From Flavobacterium anhuiense (GTDB lineage Bacteria > Bacteroidota > Bacteroidia > Flavobacteriales > Flavobacteriaceae): a DNA stretch of 64,000 bases. The notes beneath the pieces were generated by a model, which was given only the letters and a program-made list of their open reading frames with translations, ran no database searches and was not told the DNA's origin. Positions 27,048 through 37,103 of the stretch are shown piece by piece (the stretch's first letter is position 1; each line of letters begins with the position of its first letter). Made by a program: the position numbers and the translations under genes. Where the stretch lies: contig NZ_JUIV01000001.1 in NCBI RefSeq assembly GCF_004151235.1, positions 124,001 to 188,000 of the forward strand, read 5' to 3'.

Positions 27048-28052
27048 TTATCGTCTTCCTCCGCCACCGCCGCCAGATCTCATTCCGCCACCGCCGCCAC
27101 CGCCGCTGTATGATCTAGAACCGCCTCCGCCTCCCATGCTAGGAGAGTAGCTTCTTGATGAGCCACTATTACTTGGAGTGTAGCTTCTAGAAGAGCCGCT
27201 GTTGTAGTTAGGGGTGTAACTTCTGTTTGTTGTAGTGTTTCCGCTATTGTTATAAGATCTTCTGTTACTATAGTTGTAATTAGAACCGTTGTTGTAATTT
27301 CCTCTATTTGTAAATGTAGGACTAGCAGTGCCTCTGTTTAAAGTAGAAGTTCTTCTAAAGTCAGTATAGCTGTTAGATCTATTTGTAGTGTAGTTTCTGT
27401 TTGTTGTGTAATCTCCTCTATTAGTAGTATATCCTCTATTAGTGGTGTAGTTTCTATTGGTTGTGTAACCTCTATTGGTGCTATAATTTCTGTTGTAGGC
27501 ATAGTTTCTGTCTCCGTAATAAGCTGCAGAACCTCTTCTTCCATAATTGTAAGAGTAATTGTAGCCGTATCCATAATATGGATATCCCCATCCAGGATAA
27601 CCCCAGCCCGGGTAGCCCCATCCTGGATATCCCCATCCGTAATAAGGGTAACCCCATCCGTAATAGCCGTAGCCATAATAAGGATAACCCCATCCAAATC
27701 CAAATGACCATGTTGGGGTAGTGTAGAAGTTTACAGAAACGTCAGAACTGCTGCTTCCCCATGCAGGATAAGCTACAGATGCAGTTTGAGTACTGTCAGA
27801 ATAATTAGTATAATTGTCAACGTCAGTGAATATTTCAGTTGGTTGATTGTCGTCTTGCAATGATCTGAAATATTCCTTGTATTGGTTGTTTGTTCCATTT
27901 GTTACATATTTAACAGATGAACCACCATAAACTCCATCGTTATCATAATAAGAGGAATTTTGGTAAGAACCACATGATGCTAGCAGTAAACTCAGTAATC
28001 CAATTAAGTAAAAATGATTAGAGTTTTGGTGGAGTGAAAGGTAAGTTTTCAT
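27048..28052 (-). CDS. Low-complexity Gly/Tyr/Asn-rich lipoprotein
   Basis: Not a family I can name. The signal peptide ends in a lipobox (LLLASC, Cys27). After a short globular part (about 28-110) come three low-complexity blocks: GWGYP/GYGY repeats (117-168), TTNR-type tandem repeats of six or seven residues (about 186-225), and a Ser/Asn/Arg/Gly region ending in poly-Gly with GGGGGGRR at the C-terminus (about 295-334). The DNA repeats closely with the protein repeats, so copy number may vary between strains. A surface or cell-envelope structural role is possible. Linked to the OmpP1-like gene downstream. Confidence 0.75.
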   Translation of the reverse strand: MKTYLSLHQNSNHFYLIGLLSLLLASCGSYQNSSYYDNDGVYGGSSVKYVTNGTNNQYKEYFRSLQDDNQPTEIFTDVDNYTNYSDSTQTASVAYPAWGSSSSDVSVNFYTTPTWSFGFGWGYPYYGYGYYGWGYPYYGWGYPGWGYPGWGYPGWGYPYYGYGYNYSYNYGRRGSAAYYGDRNYAYNRNYSTNRGYTTNRNYTTNRGYTTNRGDYTTNRNYTTNRSNSYTDFRRTSTLNRGTASPTFTNRGNYNNGSNYNYSNRRSYNNSGNTTTNRSYTPNYNSGSSRSYTPSNSGSSRSYSPSMGGGGGSRSYSGGGGGGGMRSGGGGGGRR

Positions 28053-28082
28053 ATCTGTGGTGTTTTTTATTGTTGCACATTA

Positions 28083-28090
28083 CAAAATTA
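28083..28090 (-). promoter_or_regulatory. Candidate -7 element for the Gly/Tyr-rich lipoprotein gene
   Basis: TAATTTTG on the minus strand, 30 bases upstream of the ATG at 28052. Confidence 0.4.
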
Positions 28091-28154
28091 GTTAGTTTTG
28101 TCAAACTATTTAGTTAAAATTGTTTAAAACAAAATTTGTGCCAAAAAATATAAT

Positions 28155-29633
28155 ATGAGTAAGAACCTTACTACAAGATCAGAAGATTATTCGAAATGGT
28201 ATAACGAACTGGTTGTAAAGGCAGATCTAGCTGAAAATTCAGGAGTTAGAGGATGTATGGTAATAAAACCATACGGATATGCTATTTGGGAAAAAATGCA
28301 AGCTGAGTTAGATCGTATGTTCAAAGAAACTGGACATCAAAATGCGTATTTTCCTTTGTTTGTACCGAAAAGCATGTTTGAGGCGGAGGAGAAAAATGCG
28401 GAGGGATTTGCAAAAGAATGTGCTGTTGTAACGCACTATAGATTAAAAAATGACGAGGAAAGACCAGGTAAATTAATGGTTGATCCGAATGCAAGATTAG
28501 AGGAAGAGCTTATCGTTCGTCCAACAAGTGAAGCTATTATTTGGTCTACATATAAAGGATGGGTGCAGTCTTATAGAGATTTACCTTTGTTAATTAATCA
28601 ATGGGCTAATGTGGTTCGATGGGAAATGCGTACGCGTTTGTTCTTAAGAACTGCTGAGTTTTTATGGCAAGAAGGACATACAGCTCACGCTACAAAAGCA
28701 GAAGCTATTGAGGAGTCTGAAAAGATGATGAATGTTTATGCTGATTTTGCTGAGAACTTTATGGCAATTCCGGTTGTGAAAGGTTTTAAAACCGAAACAG
28801 AGCGTTTTGCTGGAGCAGATGAAACATATTGTATCGAAGCGTTGATGCAAGATGGAAAAGCATTGCAAGCTGGTACATCTCACTTCTTAGGGCAAAACTT
28901 TGCAAAAGCTTTTGATGTTAAATTTGCTAATGCTGAAGGGAAACAAGAACACGTTTGGGGAACTTCTTGGGGAGTATCTACTCGTTTGATGGGAGCACTT
29001 ATCATGACGCATTCTGATGATCAGGGATTGGTATTGCCTCCAAATTTGGCTCCAATTCAAGTGGTTATTGTACCTATATATAAGACAGATGAACAGTTGG
29101 CTCAAATTACAGAAGCAGTTAAAGATTTGACGGCTAAATTGAGAAAATTGAAAATCACGGTTAAATTTGATGACAGAACAACTCAAAAACCAGGATTTAA
29201 ATTTGCAGAGTGGGAATTGAAAGGAGTTCCTGTTCGAATTGCGGTTGGTCCAAAAGATTTAGAAAACGGAACTTTTGAAGTGGCAAGACGTGATAATTTG
29301 ACAAAAGAGGTTGTTGCTAGCGAAAAAATCGTTGAACATGTTAATGATCTTCTAGAACAGATTCAAACGGACTTATTTACTAAAGCATTGGATTATCGTA
29401 ATACTCATATTACGGAAGTAAATAATTTTGAGGAATTTAAAGAAGTTTTAGAAGGAAAAGGAGGCTTTTTATCTGCTCATTGGGATGGAACTGCTGAGAC
29501 AGAAGAGAAGATAAAAGAATTGACAAAAGCGACAATTCGATGCATTCCTTTGGACGCTGTTGAAGAGGCGGGAACCTGCGTGTTTACTGGGAAACCATCC
29601 TCTAAAAGAGTGCTTTTTGCTAAGGCATATTAA
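28155..29633 (+). CDS. proS: Prolyl-tRNA synthetase, archaeal/eukaryotic-type (short form)
   Basis: Charges tRNA-Pro. At 492 residues it lacks the editing insertion of the long bacterial form. Class II landmarks are present: [17 protein letters not shown] near the start, the motif 2 region [22 protein letters not shown] (about 156-177), and motif 3 within [28 protein letters not shown]. The anticodon-binding domain and the C-terminal zinc-type domain of this class (ending VLFAKAY) follow. Two tRNA-Glu genes follow immediately, from a separate promoter. Confidence 0.96.
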   Translation: MSKNLTTRSEDYSKWYNELVVKADLAENSGVRGCMVIKPYGYAIWEKMQAELDRMFKETGHQNAYFPLFVPKSMFEAEEKNAEGFAKECAVVTHYRLKNDEERPGKLMVDPNARLEEELIVRPTSEAIIWSTYKGWVQSYRDLPLLINQWANVVRWEMRTRLFLRTAEFLWQEGHTAHATKAEAIEESEKMMNVYADFAENFMAIPVVKGFKTETERFAGADETYCIEALMQDGKALQAGTSHFLGQNFAKAFDVKFANAEGKQEHVWGTSWGVSTRLMGALIMTHSDDQGLVLPPNLAPIQVVIVPIYKTDEQLAQITEAVKDLTAKLRKLKITVKFDDRTTQKPGFKFAEWELKGVPVRIAVGPKDLENGTFEVARRDNLTKEVVASEKIVEHVNDLLEQIQTDLFTKALDYRNTHITEVNNFEEFKEVLEGKGGFLSAHWDGTAETEEKIKELTKATIRCIPLDAVEEAGTCVFTGKPSSKRVLFAKAY

Positions 29634-29661
29634 AAAAAGATATATTTTTTTGCATTAGGTG

Positions 29662-29691
29662 TTGCGCAAATAAAAAATAGATGTATCTTTG
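29662..29691 (+). promoter_or_regulatory. Promoter of the tRNA-Glu pair
   Basis: TTG (29662-29664), 19 bases, then TATCTTTG (29684-29691): the cleanest match in the window to the Bacteroidota consensus. The first tRNA starts at 29712, about 14 bases after the expected start of transcription. Confidence 0.8.
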
Positions 29692-29711
29692 CATCCGCAA
29701 TACAGAAGCAC

Positions 29712-29783
29712 GGTCCGTTCGTCTATCGGTTAGGACGCCAGGTTTTCATCCTGGTAAGGGGGGTTCGATTCCCCCACGGACTA
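29712..29783 (+). tRNA. tRNA-Glu (anticodon TTC)
   Basis: A 72-base cloverleaf: acceptor ggtccgt / acggact with discriminator A, D-arm, anticodon stem ccagg / cctgg with loop ttttcat (anticodon TTC), T-arm ggggg / ccccc with loop ttcgatt. CCA is not encoded. Confidence 0.97.
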
Positions 29784-29828
29784 CAAGTTATAATATATAT
29801 TGAAAAGTTTCCAACTTAGGAGAATTGA

Positions 29829-29900
29829 GGTCCGTTCGTCTAGGGGTTAGGACGCCAGGTTTTCATCCTGGTAACAGGGGTTCGATTCCCCTACGGACTA
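29829..29900 (+). tRNA. tRNA-Glu (anticodon TTC), second copy
   Basis: Same length and same acceptor and anticodon arms as the first copy. Differences are confined to the D-loop (tagggg against tatcgg) and the variable/T-stem (acagggg / cccct), where paired positions stay paired. It follows the first by 45 bases and is likely in the same transcript. Confidence 0.97.
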
Positions 29901-30054
29901 CAAAATTAGTTGTAAATAAGTTTTGTAAAACAAAAATTGGTGTCTCGGTTTTTGTTTTATTAGTTAAAACCAAAGTGATTGTTTTACAGTTGTGGGAGGT
30001 TTTTCTTTTTTAACTAGTATTTATAATAATTATTACATCTAAAATTAAAAGAAA

Positions 30055-30306
30055 ATGGCAAATCATAAGTCAGCATTAAAAAGAATCAGAAGTAACGAAA
30101 AGAAAAGAGTTCTTAACAGATATCAACATAAAACTACTCGTAATGCTATCAAAGCATTAAGATTAGCTACTGATAAATCTGATGCTGCTGCTAAATTATC
30201 TACTGTAATCTCTATGATTGATAAATTAGCTAAAAAGAACATCATTCATGATAATAAAGCTTCTAACTTGAAGTCTAAATTAACAAAACACGTTGCTAAA
30301 TTGTAA
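30055..30306 (+). CDS. rpsT: 30S ribosomal protein bS20
   Basis: An 83-residue, very basic, helical protein that binds 16S rRNA. The start MANHKSALKRIRSNEKKR and the later MIDKLAKKNIIHDNKASNLKSKL region are typical of bS20, and the length is normal. It is preceded by the tRNA-Glu pair and closed 24 bases after its stop by a strong terminator. Confidence 0.97.
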   Translation: MANHKSALKRIRSNEKKRVLNRYQHKTTRNAIKALRLATDKSDAAAKLSTVISMIDKLAKKNIIHDNKASNLKSKLTKHVAKL

Positions 30307-30330
30307 TTAAAACAATTTACTAAAAATACA

Positions 30331-30357
30331 AAAGTCCTCCAAAAGAGGACTTTTTTT
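30331..30357 (+). terminator. Terminator of rpsT
   Basis: Perfect 9-bp arms aaagtcctc / gaggacttt (30331-30339, 30345-30353) followed by a T-run. Confidence 0.92.
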
Positions 30358-30366
30358 GTTTTAATT

Positions 30367-30528
30367 CAGTAAATTCCAATAAAAAATAAATTCCAAATCC
30401 CAATTTTTATAAATAGTTGGAATTTGGAATTTTTTTTATTTAAGAGACTCAATATTTTAAGCCTATTTTATGTATTTAGATTTTTTGGAATTTGGAATTT
30501 TTGAATTTAAAACATTGGAATTTAAATT
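30367..30528. repeat. Cluster of 'ggaatttggaatttt' words
   Basis: The words aattccaaat and ggaatttggaattttt occur on both strands several times between rpsT and the receiver gene, and again at 34640-34730 after typA. They can pair with one another to form AT-rich stems. Probably a dispersed intergenic repeat. Confidence 0.55.
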
Positions 30529-30936
30529 TTATAAATCAATTTTCTTTTTAAGATATTCCAACATTGGCTGGGTAATAGGTTTAGAAAGAAAATCTATTAT
30601 AATAGGATATTTTTTTGCTTTGGCTAGATCTTCTGGGTCAATTGTAGAAGATAATACGATTACAGGAACCATATTGAATTCTCTATAATCAGGAGAAGTA
30701 AAATGATCTAAGAATTCCCATCCACCCATAATTGGCATGTTTAAATCTAAAAAAATTAATTCAGGCCTTTTCCTTGCTTTGTCGTTTGTGTATTTTAAGA
30801 CATTGAAATGATGAAGGGCTTCTTCGCCGTTTTGAGCTGTAACAACTTCATGTGAAAATGAAGATTTTGAAACGACTTTTTTGCATAACATTAATGTGAT
30901 AGGGTCATCATCAATGCATAAAATCTGCTCAAGCAT
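30529..30936 (-). CDS. Single-domain response regulator (CheY-like)
   Basis: A 135-residue receiver domain without an output domain. The acidic pocket is Asp10/Asp11 (CIDDDP), the phospho-acceptor is Asp64 (IFLDLNMP), the switch Ser is in VIVLSSTID and the conserved Lys is in FLSKPIT. It follows the PAS histidine kinase gene by five bases, so the kinase is its probable donor. With no DNA-binding or enzyme domain it may act by protein contact or relay phosphate onward. The C-terminal KKKIDL end of the coding region lies among the ggaattt repeats. Confidence 0.9.
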   Translation of the reverse strand: MLEQILCIDDDPITLMLCKKVVSKSSFSHEVVTAQNGEEALHHFNVLKYTNDKARKRPELIFLDLNMPIMGGWEFLDHFTSPDYREFNMVPVIVLSSTIDPEDLAKAKKYPIIIDFLSKPITQPMLEYLKKKIDL

Positions 30937-30941
30937 AATAA

Positions 30942-32651
30942 TTAATTTTTAAATGTTATCGTAAATGTTGTTCCTTTGTTGACTTCGCTGTCGATAGAGA
31001 TTGTTCCTCCCATTGTTTCTACCTGCGATTTTACAAGATATAATCCTAAACCTTTGCTGTCAGGATAATTATGAAATCTTTGATAAAGTCCAAATACTTT
31101 GTCGCGATTTCTTTCAAGGTCAATTCCGATTCCGTTATCTTTGAAAGTTAAGATTGTTCTTTGTTCTATCTGTTCTGCTATAATAGATATTTTTAGTTTT
31201 CTGTTTTCCGATTTGTACTTTATAGAATTGGTTAGAAGATTCAATAAAATGCTTTCAATGTAAGCTTTGTTTGTAATAAGTTCAGGAACTTTATCAAATT
31301 TAAGCTTAATTATTGGTTTGTGTAATTCAATTTGAAACGAAAGTTGACTGAAAACATTTTCGAAAACTTCTTTTAAAGACACTTCTTCTTTTTGCATCGA
31401 AGGATTATCTTTAATAATAATAACTTTTACTAAATCATTGATGGTTTCATTTAGCAAATGTGTTGATTTTGTGAAGCCGGCTAATATTTCTTCAAGCTCT
31501 TCGTTTTCTATTGGGATATCTTCTATTAGATTTAAAAGTCCGATTAAATTAGAAAGCGGCGCTCTAAGATTGTGTGATGTAATGTAGGAGAATTGTTTTA
31601 AATCCTTATTGTTTTGAGTTAATTCTCGAATTAGATGTTCTTTTTCGGTTTCGAGCTTTTTCTCATCAGTTATGTCTCTTTGTATTGAGATCCAATGCGA
31701 AATCACTCCTTCGTTATTAAAAATAGGAATCATAGAAAAGCGTACCCAATATTCTTCTTTACTCTTGGTGTAAGTAATGGTTTCAATTAGGCATTCTTCT
31801 TCATTTTTTATCGCTTTTAGGAGTTTTTTTAATTCATCCGAATCAGATTTTGGGCCTTTAAAAATGTTTGGCGATTTTCCAATAATTTCGTTCGATTGAT
31901 AACCCGACATTTGAGAAAATGCTGGATTCACGTAAACTATTTTTGGTATTTTTCTTTCAGAAGAATTGGCCTCCGTAATTAAAATAGAATCTTTGGATTG
32001 TGTAATTACAGTTTCTAAAAGCTTTAATCGTTGCTCTTCTTCTTTTTGCTTTGTAATGTCCTGAATAGCCCCAATCATTCTGATAGCTCTTCCATTTTCG
32101 TCTTTCAACAAAAAACCTCGATCCAAAACATATTTATATGACCCGTCTGCACATCTAAAACGATATTGATCCTGCCACTTCTCCGTTTTTTGTTCTATAA
32201 AAGAATATAGTTTTATTGACATACGGATACTGTCTTCTGGGTGAATTTTGTCAAACCACCATTTAGAAGTTTTGCCTACTTCCGCTGGATCGTAACCAAA
32301 AACACCTTCAATTCCTTTATTCCAATTAATACTGTCCTCTTGAATTTTCCAATCCCAGATTGTATCGCTCGTCGCTTTTGCTACAATGTCATATTTCTCA
32401 TTCGATTCTTTTATTTCTTCGTTGGTTTGGTTTAGTTTTTCAAAGATGGTTATGTTTCTTTTTTTGTTTTTTGAAAGTATAAACCTGAAAACCAGTGCTG
32501 TAATTAGAATAAATATAAAGTCTTTTACTAAAGAGAGATATAGATATTCTGAAGAAGAAAAGTAGGTTGTGAGTAATTTATGACATAAAAGAGCCATAAT
32601 TATCGAGATGATGGTATAAATAAGAGTAATTTGGAGAGTTTTACTTTTCAT
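30942..32651 (-). CDS. Membrane-bound PAS-domain sensor histidine kinase
   Basis: I take the ATG at 32651; a GTG one codon upstream would add one residue. Residues about 8-28 and 40-60 are two membrane helices with a short loop, leaving the sensor part in the cytoplasm. Two PAS domains with PAC motifs follow (about 85-205, with GSYKYVLDRG and MIGAIQDIT; about 212-335, with EYWVRFSMIP and SIQRDIT). HisKA has the acceptor in SYITSHNLRAPLSNL (His360), then HATPase_c with DNGIGI and GLGLYLVKSQ. It is co-transcribed with the receiver protein. Signal unknown. Confidence 0.9.
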   Translation of the reverse strand: MKSKTLQITLIYTIISIIMALLCHKLLTTYFSSSEYLYLSLVKDFIFILITALVFRFILSKNKKRNITIFEKLNQTNEEIKESNEKYDIVAKATSDTIWDWKIQEDSINWNKGIEGVFGYDPAEVGKTSKWWFDKIHPEDSIRMSIKLYSFIEQKTEKWQDQYRFRCADGSYKYVLDRGFLLKDENGRAIRMIGAIQDITKQKEEEQRLKLLETVITQSKDSILITEANSSERKIPKIVYVNPAFSQMSGYQSNEIIGKSPNIFKGPKSDSDELKKLLKAIKNEEECLIETITYTKSKEEYWVRFSMIPIFNNEGVISHWISIQRDITDEKKLETEKEHLIRELTQNNKDLKQFSYITSHNLRAPLSNLIGLLNLIEDIPIENEELEEILAGFTKSTHLLNETINDLVKVIIIKDNPSMQKEEVSLKEVFENVFSQLSFQIELHKPIIKLKFDKVPELITNKAYIESILLNLLTNSIKYKSENRKLKISIIAEQIEQRTILTFKDNGIGIDLERNRDKVFGLYQRFHNYPDSKGLGLYLVKSQVETMGGTISIDSEVNKGTTFTITFKN

Positions 32652-32792
32652 CACCTCAAATATAGTTAATTTAACTATAACAGAACGTATCTGAATGTCA
32701 TTTTGAAAACGATATTTTTATGATTTATATTAACTAATTGATTGTATATACGCAAACTATGACAGAAACATTTTTTTTTAAAAAATAAAGTG

Positions 32793-32800
32793 TACCTTTG
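32793..32800 (+). promoter_or_regulatory. -7 promoter element of typA
   Basis: TACCTTTG, 19 bases before the ATG at 32820. The -33 position holds a T-run, not a clear TTG. Confidence 0.55.
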
Positions 32801-32819
32801 CGCCCATTAAAAATCACAG

Positions 32820-34616
32820 ATGGAATCTATTAGAAACATTGCAATTATTGCCCACGTCGATCACGGTAAAACAACTTTGGTTGATAAAATTATGTATCAC
32901 TGTCAGTTATTTCGTGAAAACGAAAACACAGGTGATTTAATCTTAGATAATAACGATTTAGAGCGTGAGAGAGGTATTACAATTACTTCTAAGAACGTAT
33001 CGGTTCAATATAAAGGAACAAAAATCAATATTATTGACACTCCTGGCCACGCGGATTTTGGAGGTGAAGTAGAACGTGTATTGAACATGGCCGATGGTGT
33101 ATGTTTGCTAGTTGATGCTTTTGAAGGGCCAATGCCTCAAACTCGTTTCGTTTTGCAAAAAGCGATCGATTTAGGATTGAAACCTTGCGTAGTTATCAAT
33201 AAAGTAGATAAAGAAAACTGTACTCCTGAAGAAGTTCATGAGAAAGTTTTTGACCTAATGTTCGAATTAGGAGCTACTGAAGAGCAGTTAGATTTCCCAG
33301 CTGTTTATGGTTCTGCAAAAAACAACTGGATGTCTGATGATTGGAAAGTTCAAACGCAAAACATTGAGCCATTATTAGACATGGTTATTGCTAATGTTCC
33401 AGCTCCTAAAGTTTCTGAAGGAACTCCACAAATGTTGATCACATCTTTAGATTTCTCTTCATTTACAGGCCGTATCGCTATCGGACGTCTTGAAAGAGGT
33501 ACTTTGAAAGAAGGAATGCCAATCTCTTTGGTAAAAAGAGATGGTAAAATCATCAAATCTAGAATTAAAGAATTGCACACTTTTGAAGGTTTAGGCCGTA
33601 GAAAAGTGGAAGAAGTTGTTGCTGGAGATATTTGTGCTGTTGTAGGTGTTGAAGGTTTTGAAATTGGTGATACTATCGCTGATTTTGAAAATCCAGAAGC
33701 TTTACAAACTATCGCTATCGACGAGCCAACAATGAGTATGTTATTTACAATTAACGATTCTCCTTTCTTTGGTAAAGAAGGTAAATTTGTTACTTCTAGA
33801 CATATCCGTGAGAGATTAACAAAAGAGCTTGAGAAAAACTTAGCGATGAAAGTTGGAGAAACTGATTCTGCTGATAAATTCATGGTTTTTGGTCGTGGTG
33901 TACTTCACTTATCTGTTCTTATCGAAACAATGAGAAGAGAAGGATACGAGCTTCAAATTGGTCAGCCACAAGTTATCATCAAAGAAATTGATGGTGTTAA
34001 ATGTGAACCAATTGAAGAATTAACAATTGACTTGCCAGAAAACCTTTCAGGTAGAGCGGTTGAATTCGTAACTATCCGTAAAGGAGAAATGCTTTCTATG
34101 GAAGGTAAAGGTGAGCGTATGATCATTAAATTCAACATTCCTTCCCGTGGAATTATCGGTTTAAGAAACCAATTGCTTACAGCTACTGCTGGTGAGGCTA
34201 TTATGGCACACCGTTTCATTGGATACGAACCATACAAAGGAGAAATTCCTGGACGTAACAACGGTTCATTAATCTCTATGGAAAACGGAAAAGCAATTCC
34301 TTACTCTATCGATAAATTACAAGATCGTGGTAAATTCTTCGTTGATCCAAACGAGGATATCTATGAAGGTCAGGTAATTGGAGAAAATACTCGTAGCGAT
34401 GATATGACTGTTAACGTTACTAAAACGAAAAAACTTTCTAACGTACGTTCTTCTGGAGCTGATGATAAAGCTAGAATTATTCCAGCTATCAAATTCTCTT
34501 TAGAAGAAGCTTTAGAGTATATTCAAAAAGATGAGTATGTTGAAGTTACTCCAAAATCTTTACGTTTAAGAAAGATTTATTTAAGTGAAACGGATAGAAA
34601 AAGATACAAAATCTAA
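32820..34616 (+). CDS. typA: Ribosome-associated GTPase TypA/BipA
   Basis: Translation-factor GTPase with a role in ribosome assembly and stress growth. The 598 residues carry G1 [10 protein letters not shown] (10-19), the switch region ERERGITI, G3 [12 protein letters not shown]4 NKVDKEN, then the EF-G-like domains II, III and V and the TypA-specific C-terminal domain ([27 protein letters not shown]). Length and order are normal for TypA. Single-gene transcript with its own promoter and a terminator at 34641-34679. Confidence 0.97.
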   Translation: MESIRNIAIIAHVDHGKTTLVDKIMYHCQLFRENENTGDLILDNNDLERERGITITSKNVSVQYKGTKINIIDTPGHADFGGEVERVLNMADGVCLLVDAFEGPMPQTRFVLQKAIDLGLKPCVVINKVDKENCTPEEVHEKVFDLMFELGATEEQLDFPAVYGSAKNNWMSDDWKVQTQNIEPLLDMVIANVPAPKVSEGTPQMLITSLDFSSFTGRIAIGRLERGTLKEGMPISLVKRDGKIIKSRIKELHTFEGLGRRKVEEVVAGDICAVVGVEGFEIGDTIADFENPEALQTIAIDEPTMSMLFTINDSPFFGKEGKFVTSRHIRERLTKELEKNLAMKVGETDSADKFMVFGRGVLHLSVLIETMRREGYELQIGQPQVIIKEIDGVKCEPIEELTIDLPENLSGRAVEFVTIRKGEMLSMEGKGERMIIKFNIPSRGIIGLRNQLLTATAGEAIMAHRFIGYEPYKGEIPGRNNGSLISMENGKAIPYSIDKLQDRGKFFVDPNEDIYEGQVIGENTRSDDMTVNVTKTKKLSNVRSSGADDKARIIPAIKFSLEEALEYIQKDEYVEVTPKSLRLRKIYLSETDRKRYKI

Positions 34617-34640
34617 TTCGATTTAAATTTCAATATAAAA

Positions 34641-34679
34641 AATCCCAAATTCCAATTCAGGAGTTTGGGATTCTTTTTT
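34641..34679. terminator. Terminator between typA and the type IX-secreted protein gene
   Basis: Perfect 9-bp arms aatcccaaa (34641-34649) and tttgggatt (34664-34672) followed by a T-run on the plus strand; an A-run to the left could serve the minus strand. Confidence 0.8.
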
Positions 34680-34735
34680 TATGTATTAACAATCTTATTG
34701 GAATTTGAAATTTCAGAATTTGGAATTTTAAAAAT

Positions 34736-37090
34736 TTATCTTTTCAAACTAAAATGTCCTTTCACATTTTTTCCATTAACAAAAAGAAGCGTAAACCAAT
34801 AATCATCAGAAGGCATTTCTCTTCCATTAAAAATTCCGTTCCAGCCTGAGCCGTTTTGATTCATTTGTTTTAATAATTTTCCGTAGCGGTCAAAAATGGA
34901 GATTGTATAGTCTGGCATTTGGTCAATGTTTTTAATTGTCCATAAATCATTGTAACCATCTCCATTTGGAGTAAAGAAACGAGGATAATCCAAAACATAT
35001 ATTTGAAATACATTAGACGGGCCACAACCATTTTTGTCCCTGGCAATTGCATTGTAGATTCCTGGACTTATTTGTGTAAAAGTAGGATCGTCTTGAAAAG
35101 TGTTTCCGTCAAGAGAAAACTCATAATTTCCAACTCCAGTATACAGAATTTTTACAGAATTATCTATTCCAGAAAAATCTTTTACATCTGCTCCTGTAAT
35201 TGTAGCTGGTTCAGATAAAATTACTTTGAAGGTTTTGTTTTTTTTGCATCCGTTTACATCTGTTACTGTTACAGAATAGTCTCCTGCGCTATTAACGATA
35301 ATTGAATTTGTTGTGCCTAAGTTATTGGACCAAGTATAACTGCTAAAGCCAGTGGCAACGGATAATGTTATCTCATCTCCTTTGCAAAGATATTGCGTTA
35401 CATTTTCAAAATTAGGCGGGTCAAAAGTATGTACAATCAATTCGATAGGAGTTATGTCATAACAGTTTGAGCCATTAGCAGCACGAGCGTAGATAGTTTG
35501 GCTATTTGGCGTAGTATTTTTAAAAATATTGGGTAGCTGATTAGTCTCTGTAACTGCATCTGAAGCTGTCAAAAAATAATTGACTATCAATCCAGAGGGC
35601 AGACCCGTTAAAACTTGAGGAGTTACTTCTGTCGCTAAATCAAATTGATATAAACCGTCTTGCGTTTCATCTTCATCACACTTGGCAATTGGAGCCTGAT
35701 TTGGAATTACAGCGCTTGAAACATTTAATGTAATTTGAGCTATTGCACTGCAACTAAAAGTATTTTCAATCCTAGCAAAAACAATTTGATTCGGAGCTTT
35801 GTTGGTGTAACGCTGCGAATTTGAAATTGGATTTGTTTTTGCCTGTGCATCGGCCAAAGTTTCGTAATATCCTTGATTGGTGATCTGCGGATTATTGTTT
35901 TTTACAATATTAGCAACTTTGGTTAAATCAAAAATGGTGAAACCGTCTGCATCGTCATCACATTGCAATAAAGAAGTATTGGTTGATTGAATTTGAGGCG
36001 TAAACTCAATTGTAATTTCTCCGGTAGAAATACAAGCTGTACCAGTCAAATTCGCTTCTACTTTATATGTTCCTGTTGTTTGTACAGCATAAGATGAAGA
36101 AGTTGCTCCAGTAATCTCAACATAATTGTTGGAAGCATCTTTTTTGAACCATTTAAAAGTGTAAGCTGTTGAGCTTATATTGGTGTCTAAAACGTAATTT
36201 TCGCCAAAACATATCGGATTGTTATTTGCTACAGTTCTATCTTCACCAAAATTTATTTTCGTTACAAAACTGCCTGCCTCAATAAAAACTGCCGAATTAT
36301 ACTGTCTTGTAGCATCATCGGCAACAACCAATTTTAAATGGTATTTTTTATTTGGAATGACATCTGTATAAGCATTCATAACTACAGTTTGACCTGCATA
36401 ATTAATAGGGCTAGAAGCTGTATTGTATCCATTAAAGTAGTTTTCATTAACAGCAGCGCACCCAATAAGTGGTTCTCCACCCGCGCCATTCATGTTGTCA
36501 ATTTTTGGATGGACTGTTGTTGCTGAAACTGGTGTCGTAGTATTGGGTAAAACAGCAAGGTTTTTATAGTTTTCACTGCTTCCAGCTTCTTTAATCAAAA
36601 AGGCAAATCCGTCTGAATATATACAAGGGAAATTAAGTTGATATTCATTCGAAGCAAAAATATAATTAAAGCTGATAGAGTTGGTCAATGCTATAAAATC
36701 AAATTCCAAAACTGTCGCTTGCGTACTATTGTTAATGCCCAAAGCCTGATTAAGATCTGCATCGCCATTCCATCCGGGAACTTCTACTCCCTTTGATTCT
36801 TGTTGCTTATACGGACCTTCTGCTTTTTTGCTTGGGGAAGTGCTTAAAACGATTCCACTAGAAAATGGAAAATTTGCACCTCCCGAAAAAGAACCATAAC
36901 TCTGCTGGTTTGGTGTTGGATTTCCTGATGCATTTGCACTCTCAGTATCAATACAAGAACTATTTATTAAAACATTCTGAATTAAATCGACTGGTGTCAC
37001 AGTAGAATTTACAGTAATGCCCTGCGCGTTGATTTTGTTATAAAAACAGCACAAAACGAAAATTAGGAATAAAATTCTTGAAGGACTCAT
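34736..37090 (-). CDS. Choice-of-anchor L domain protein with type IX secretion (type B) C-terminal domain
   Basis: A 784-residue surface or secreted protein. A signal peptide (about 1-22, NKINAQG) precedes a choice-of-anchor L domain (about 25-275, with FDFIALTNSISFNYIFASNEY and FAFLIKEAGS). The middle has repeated Ig-like segments with 'Q/K-CDDDADGFTIFDLT' and 'KCDEDETQDGLYQFDL' acidic turns typical of gliding-associated proteins. The C-terminal 80-90 residues (RFFTPNGDGYNDLWTI, ISIFDRYGKLL, GWNGIFNG, DDYWF) are the CHU_C/type B sorting domain recognised by the type IX system. Likely an adhesin. The ABC permease gene lies 13 bases upstream but may be separate. Confidence 0.9.
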   Translation of the reverse strand: MSPSRILFLIFVLCCFYNKINAQGITVNSTVTPVDLIQNVLINSSCIDTESANASGNPTPNQQSYGSFSGGANFPFSSGIVLSTSPSKKAEGPYKQQESKGVEVPGWNGDADLNQALGINNSTQATVLEFDFIALTNSISFNYIFASNEYQLNFPCIYSDGFAFLIKEAGSSENYKNLAVLPNTTTPVSATTVHPKIDNMNGAGGEPLIGCAAVNENYFNGYNTASSPINYAGQTVVMNAYTDVIPNKKYHLKLVVADDATRQYNSAVFIEAGSFVTKINFGEDRTVANNNPICFGENYVLDTNISSTAYTFKWFKKDASNNYVEITGATSSSYAVQTTGTYKVEANLTGTACISTGEITIEFTPQIQSTNTSLLQCDDDADGFTIFDLTKVANIVKNNNPQITNQGYYETLADAQAKTNPISNSQRYTNKAPNQIVFARIENTFSCSAIAQITLNVSSAVIPNQAPIAKCDEDETQDGLYQFDLATEVTPQVLTGLPSGLIVNYFLTASDAVTETNQLPNIFKNTTPNSQTIYARAANGSNCYDITPIELIVHTFDPPNFENVTQYLCKGDEITLSVATGFSSYTWSNNLGTTNSIIVNSAGDYSVTVTDVNGCKKNKTFKVILSEPATITGADVKDFSGIDNSVKILYTGVGNYEFSLDGNTFQDDPTFTQISPGIYNAIARDKNGCGPSNVFQIYVLDYPRFFTPNGDGYNDLWTIKNIDQMPDYTISIFDRYGKLLKQMNQNGSGWNGIFNGREMPSDDYWFTLLFVNGKNVKGHFSLKR

Positions 37091-37103
37091 AGTAACAAAT
37101 ATA

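Noticed and set aside
29825-30013. Small open frame across the second tRNA-Glu
   Set aside because: It translates the tRNA gene itself; the cloverleaf explains the sequence.
32657-32664. TATATTTG promoter element before the PAS kinase gene
   Set aside because: It ends only five bases from the ATG, so transcription would start inside the coding region unless the true start is further in.
33350-33883. 177-codon open frame antisense to typA
   Set aside because: Shadow of the strongly conserved typA frame; no start context or recognisable domain.
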